From Azorinus chamasolen (lineage: Eukaryota; Mollusca; Bivalvia; Cardiida; Solecurtidae), in contig OY755244.1 of NCBI GenBank assembly GCA_963576725.1, forward strand, positions 79,235,620 to 79,299,619: DNA of 64,000 bases. The letters run 5' to 3'. Numbering within the stretch: the first letter of the stretch is position 1; each line of letters starts with the position of its first letter. This document shows positions 62,717 to 64,000 of the stretch, in pieces. Under the pieces are notes generated by a model. It worked only from the letters and a program-made list of their open reading frames with translations. It was not told where the DNA came from and did no database searches. Both the position numbers and the translations under genes were made by a program.

Positions 62717-63454
62717 CTGCATTTTTTCCGCTGCTTATACGTACATGAATGCCTGCTTGTTTTTAATATTCGAGTAAGAGGAATAGATAGGGGCACACAA
62801 TACGCAGAACCATTCCTCATGTGTGACATAATATATCACTCTCTGTGTACTTATTTAATGTCCCACAGAGGCCTGGTCTCTTTTGAATTCTTTTTTTCTT
62901 TGCTGAGATTCGTTATCATTGATTCAATACTAAATACATAGCTTATCTTGCCTTCCTTGTGATATCTTTGTGATATGAGTATGTGTGCAATCTATAGTGA
63001 TCCTACTTGCTTCAGATCTTAAAGAGTATTATATCAATTCTTAGTATCATGGTTGACTCATTCTCAGCTTGTTTTAAAATGTATGCTTGTATTTATGTTT
63101 TAATTTCCTTTTCTTTGTTGAACTTTGGCTCTCATTGATTTGGAATTTTTCTTTTACAGTTACTTAAAAACACAACTTATCAGGCCATCCTTGTGATATT
63201 TATAATTGATAAATTTGTTATATAATAAGTCTGTGTGCTATTTAGTAGGATTTCACCTACTCTCTGATATAGTTTTAGAGCTTTCTTAGTATCATAGCTA
63301 AATCATATATTTTTAGCCTGTATTTAAATTAGATTTATGTTTTAATATTATGCTGATTATGACTATGTGCTGTCACTATGTATGTACTGTTATCTTGTCG
63401 GTTCAAAAGCCCAAATAGGGCTTATGTTGCTTGTTATATATCTTGCCGACGTTA
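62717..63454 (+). other. LINE 3' untranslated region
   Basis: AT-rich with no open frame. Loosely repeated phrases occur (CTTGTGATATCTTTGTGATATG and GCCATCCTTGTGATATTTAT; TTTATGTTTTAATTTCC and TTTATGTTTTAATATTA), suggesting an old internal duplication of about 200 bp. Confidence 0.5.
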
Positions 63455-63483
63455 AATAAAACTTATCTTATCTTATCTTATCT

Positions 63484-63976
63484 TAAAGCATTAACCCTTC
63501 GCTTGCTGAATTTTAAAATACATTTCTCCTTCTTTACCCATGCCCTGTGGTATAATTACACATATCTTCACTGTGTACAAGTATTTCGCTGTGCAATGAC
63601 TGCAGCGCTGTGAAGTAGACTGGTTGTACAATCAACTTGTAAATAGTGCAGACCCTGATGAGACAGCTCCTGCAGGAGCTGTCTCATCTGGGTCTTCACT
63701 ATTTACAGGTAGGTATATTGACGCGATTAGCAAGCGAAGGGTTAAACACCTTTTCCTGGCTCTCCAAATGTTTTAATGAATCAAATTTGAGGAATGATAC
63801 GTGTACCCTAAGTATTTGGACAAACAATTTTGACAAATAGTGCAGACCCAGATTAAATGCTCCTGAAGGAGTCCTTTCATCAGGGTCTACACTATCTACT
63901 ATCTGTCAGTTTAATCCATTCCCTCATATTGACGCCTTTTGACGCCTCTGCAAAAGTCACCTATTGAAACCATTGT
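63484..63976 (+). repeat. right copy of the LINE-flanking repeat, split by a MITE
   Basis: TAAAGCATTAA (63484-63494) and ACACC...GAAACCATTGT (63746-63976) together equal the left copy. They are separated by the G-family MITE and one TTAA. Confidence 0.85.
63491..63745. mobile_element. TTAA hairpin MITE, family G, complete
   Basis: TTAA on both sides; CCCTTCGCTTGCTGAATTTT to AGCAAGCGAAGGG, 247 bp. The core is GTGCAGACCCTGATGAGACA then CTCCTGCAGGAG and GTCTCATCTGGGTCTTCAC. Its empty site is preserved in the left repeat (60887-60890), which proves the TTAA duplication. Confidence 0.9.
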
Positions 63977-64000
63977 GATAAATAGAGCATTTACTCCAAT
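63911..64000. mobile_element. family A MITE, cut by the window end
   Basis: TTAA, TCCATTCCCTCATATTGACG, CACCTATTGAAACCATTGTG, ATAAATAGAGCATTTACTCC. It is the uninterrupted continuation of the A element that the LINE broke at 61121. Confidence 0.75.

Larger units (their letters stand above)
61122..63483 (+). mobile_element. 5'-truncated LINE with complete 3' end
   Basis: Begins inside the reverse transcriptase domain (frame open upstream of the Met, giving IAAILMDLSKAFD). It has a 1.2 kb 3'UTR containing a nested MITE, then GCCCAAATAGGGC hairpin, TTAAATAAAAC and a terminal TTATC repeat tail. It is flanked by a 242-bp direct repeat. Confidence 0.85.

Overview
This is a stretch of eukaryotic, animal nuclear DNA, AT-rich and very repeat-dense. 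It is most likely from a bivalve mollusc. I base this on general familiarity with heterodont (Dreissena-like) repeat families and on the metazoan-type proteins; nothing in the window names the species. There are no operons, no CRISPR and no bacterial signals.

Host genes are few. All lie on the minus strand and all are sparse. (1) ATP23, a mitochondrial inner-membrane zinc metallopeptidase, is represented by two convincing exons 13 kb apart: the HELLH catalytic exon at 14410-14544 and the C-terminal exon at 1258-1449. A short exon expected between them and the N-terminal exons were not found by eye. (2) A purple acid phosphatase of the ACP7 type is complete in one uninterrupted 538-codon reading frame at 54220-55836. 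A 5'UTR splice acceptor lies just upstream, and a candidate small upstream exon at 60587-60645. (3) A short unidentified reading frame at 35846-36100 may be a first exon.

Almost everything else is mobile or repetitive DNA. Three groups dominate. First, short hairpin elements bounded by TTAA and beginning CCC...GGG (families A, B, C, F and G here) look like piggyBac-type MITEs. Their cores are long near-palindromes. Second, TA-flanked hairpin MITEs with CAGTARAACC ends (family D) look pogo-like. Third, six or more unrelated-looking families (H, I, J, K, L, M) share one blueprint: a start at or near AACAAG, usually a small 5' hairpin, a tandem array of roughly 110-180 bp units, a GACGGACAG-type microsatellite, and a 3' hairpin that repeats in inverse a motif from the 5' end. 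They insert without visible target duplication, which resembles Helitron/Helentron-derived HINE elements. There are also a 5'-truncated LINE with an intact C-terminal reverse transcriptase frame (61122-63483), a decayed second LINE (36145-37375), tRNA-derived SINE-like units (15.5 and 29.5-30 kb), a 1.4 kb foldback (33218-34620) and an element with inverted G/C-rich arrays (34635-35750).

Nesting is extensive and can be read as a relative history. Examples are a C element broken by a second C element and then by an H element (45971-48580), H inside H (40002-42485), and a LINE whose insertion duplicated about 242 bp of target, one copy of which later received a TTAA MITE.

The most unusual signals are: a frozen arm asymmetry inside otherwise covarying hairpins shared by several MITE families; the common architecture of the AACAAG families; and an eleven-unit, exactly 145-bp array in which most units contain sequences matching estrogen-response, ERR/SF-1 and DR1 nuclear-receptor sites.
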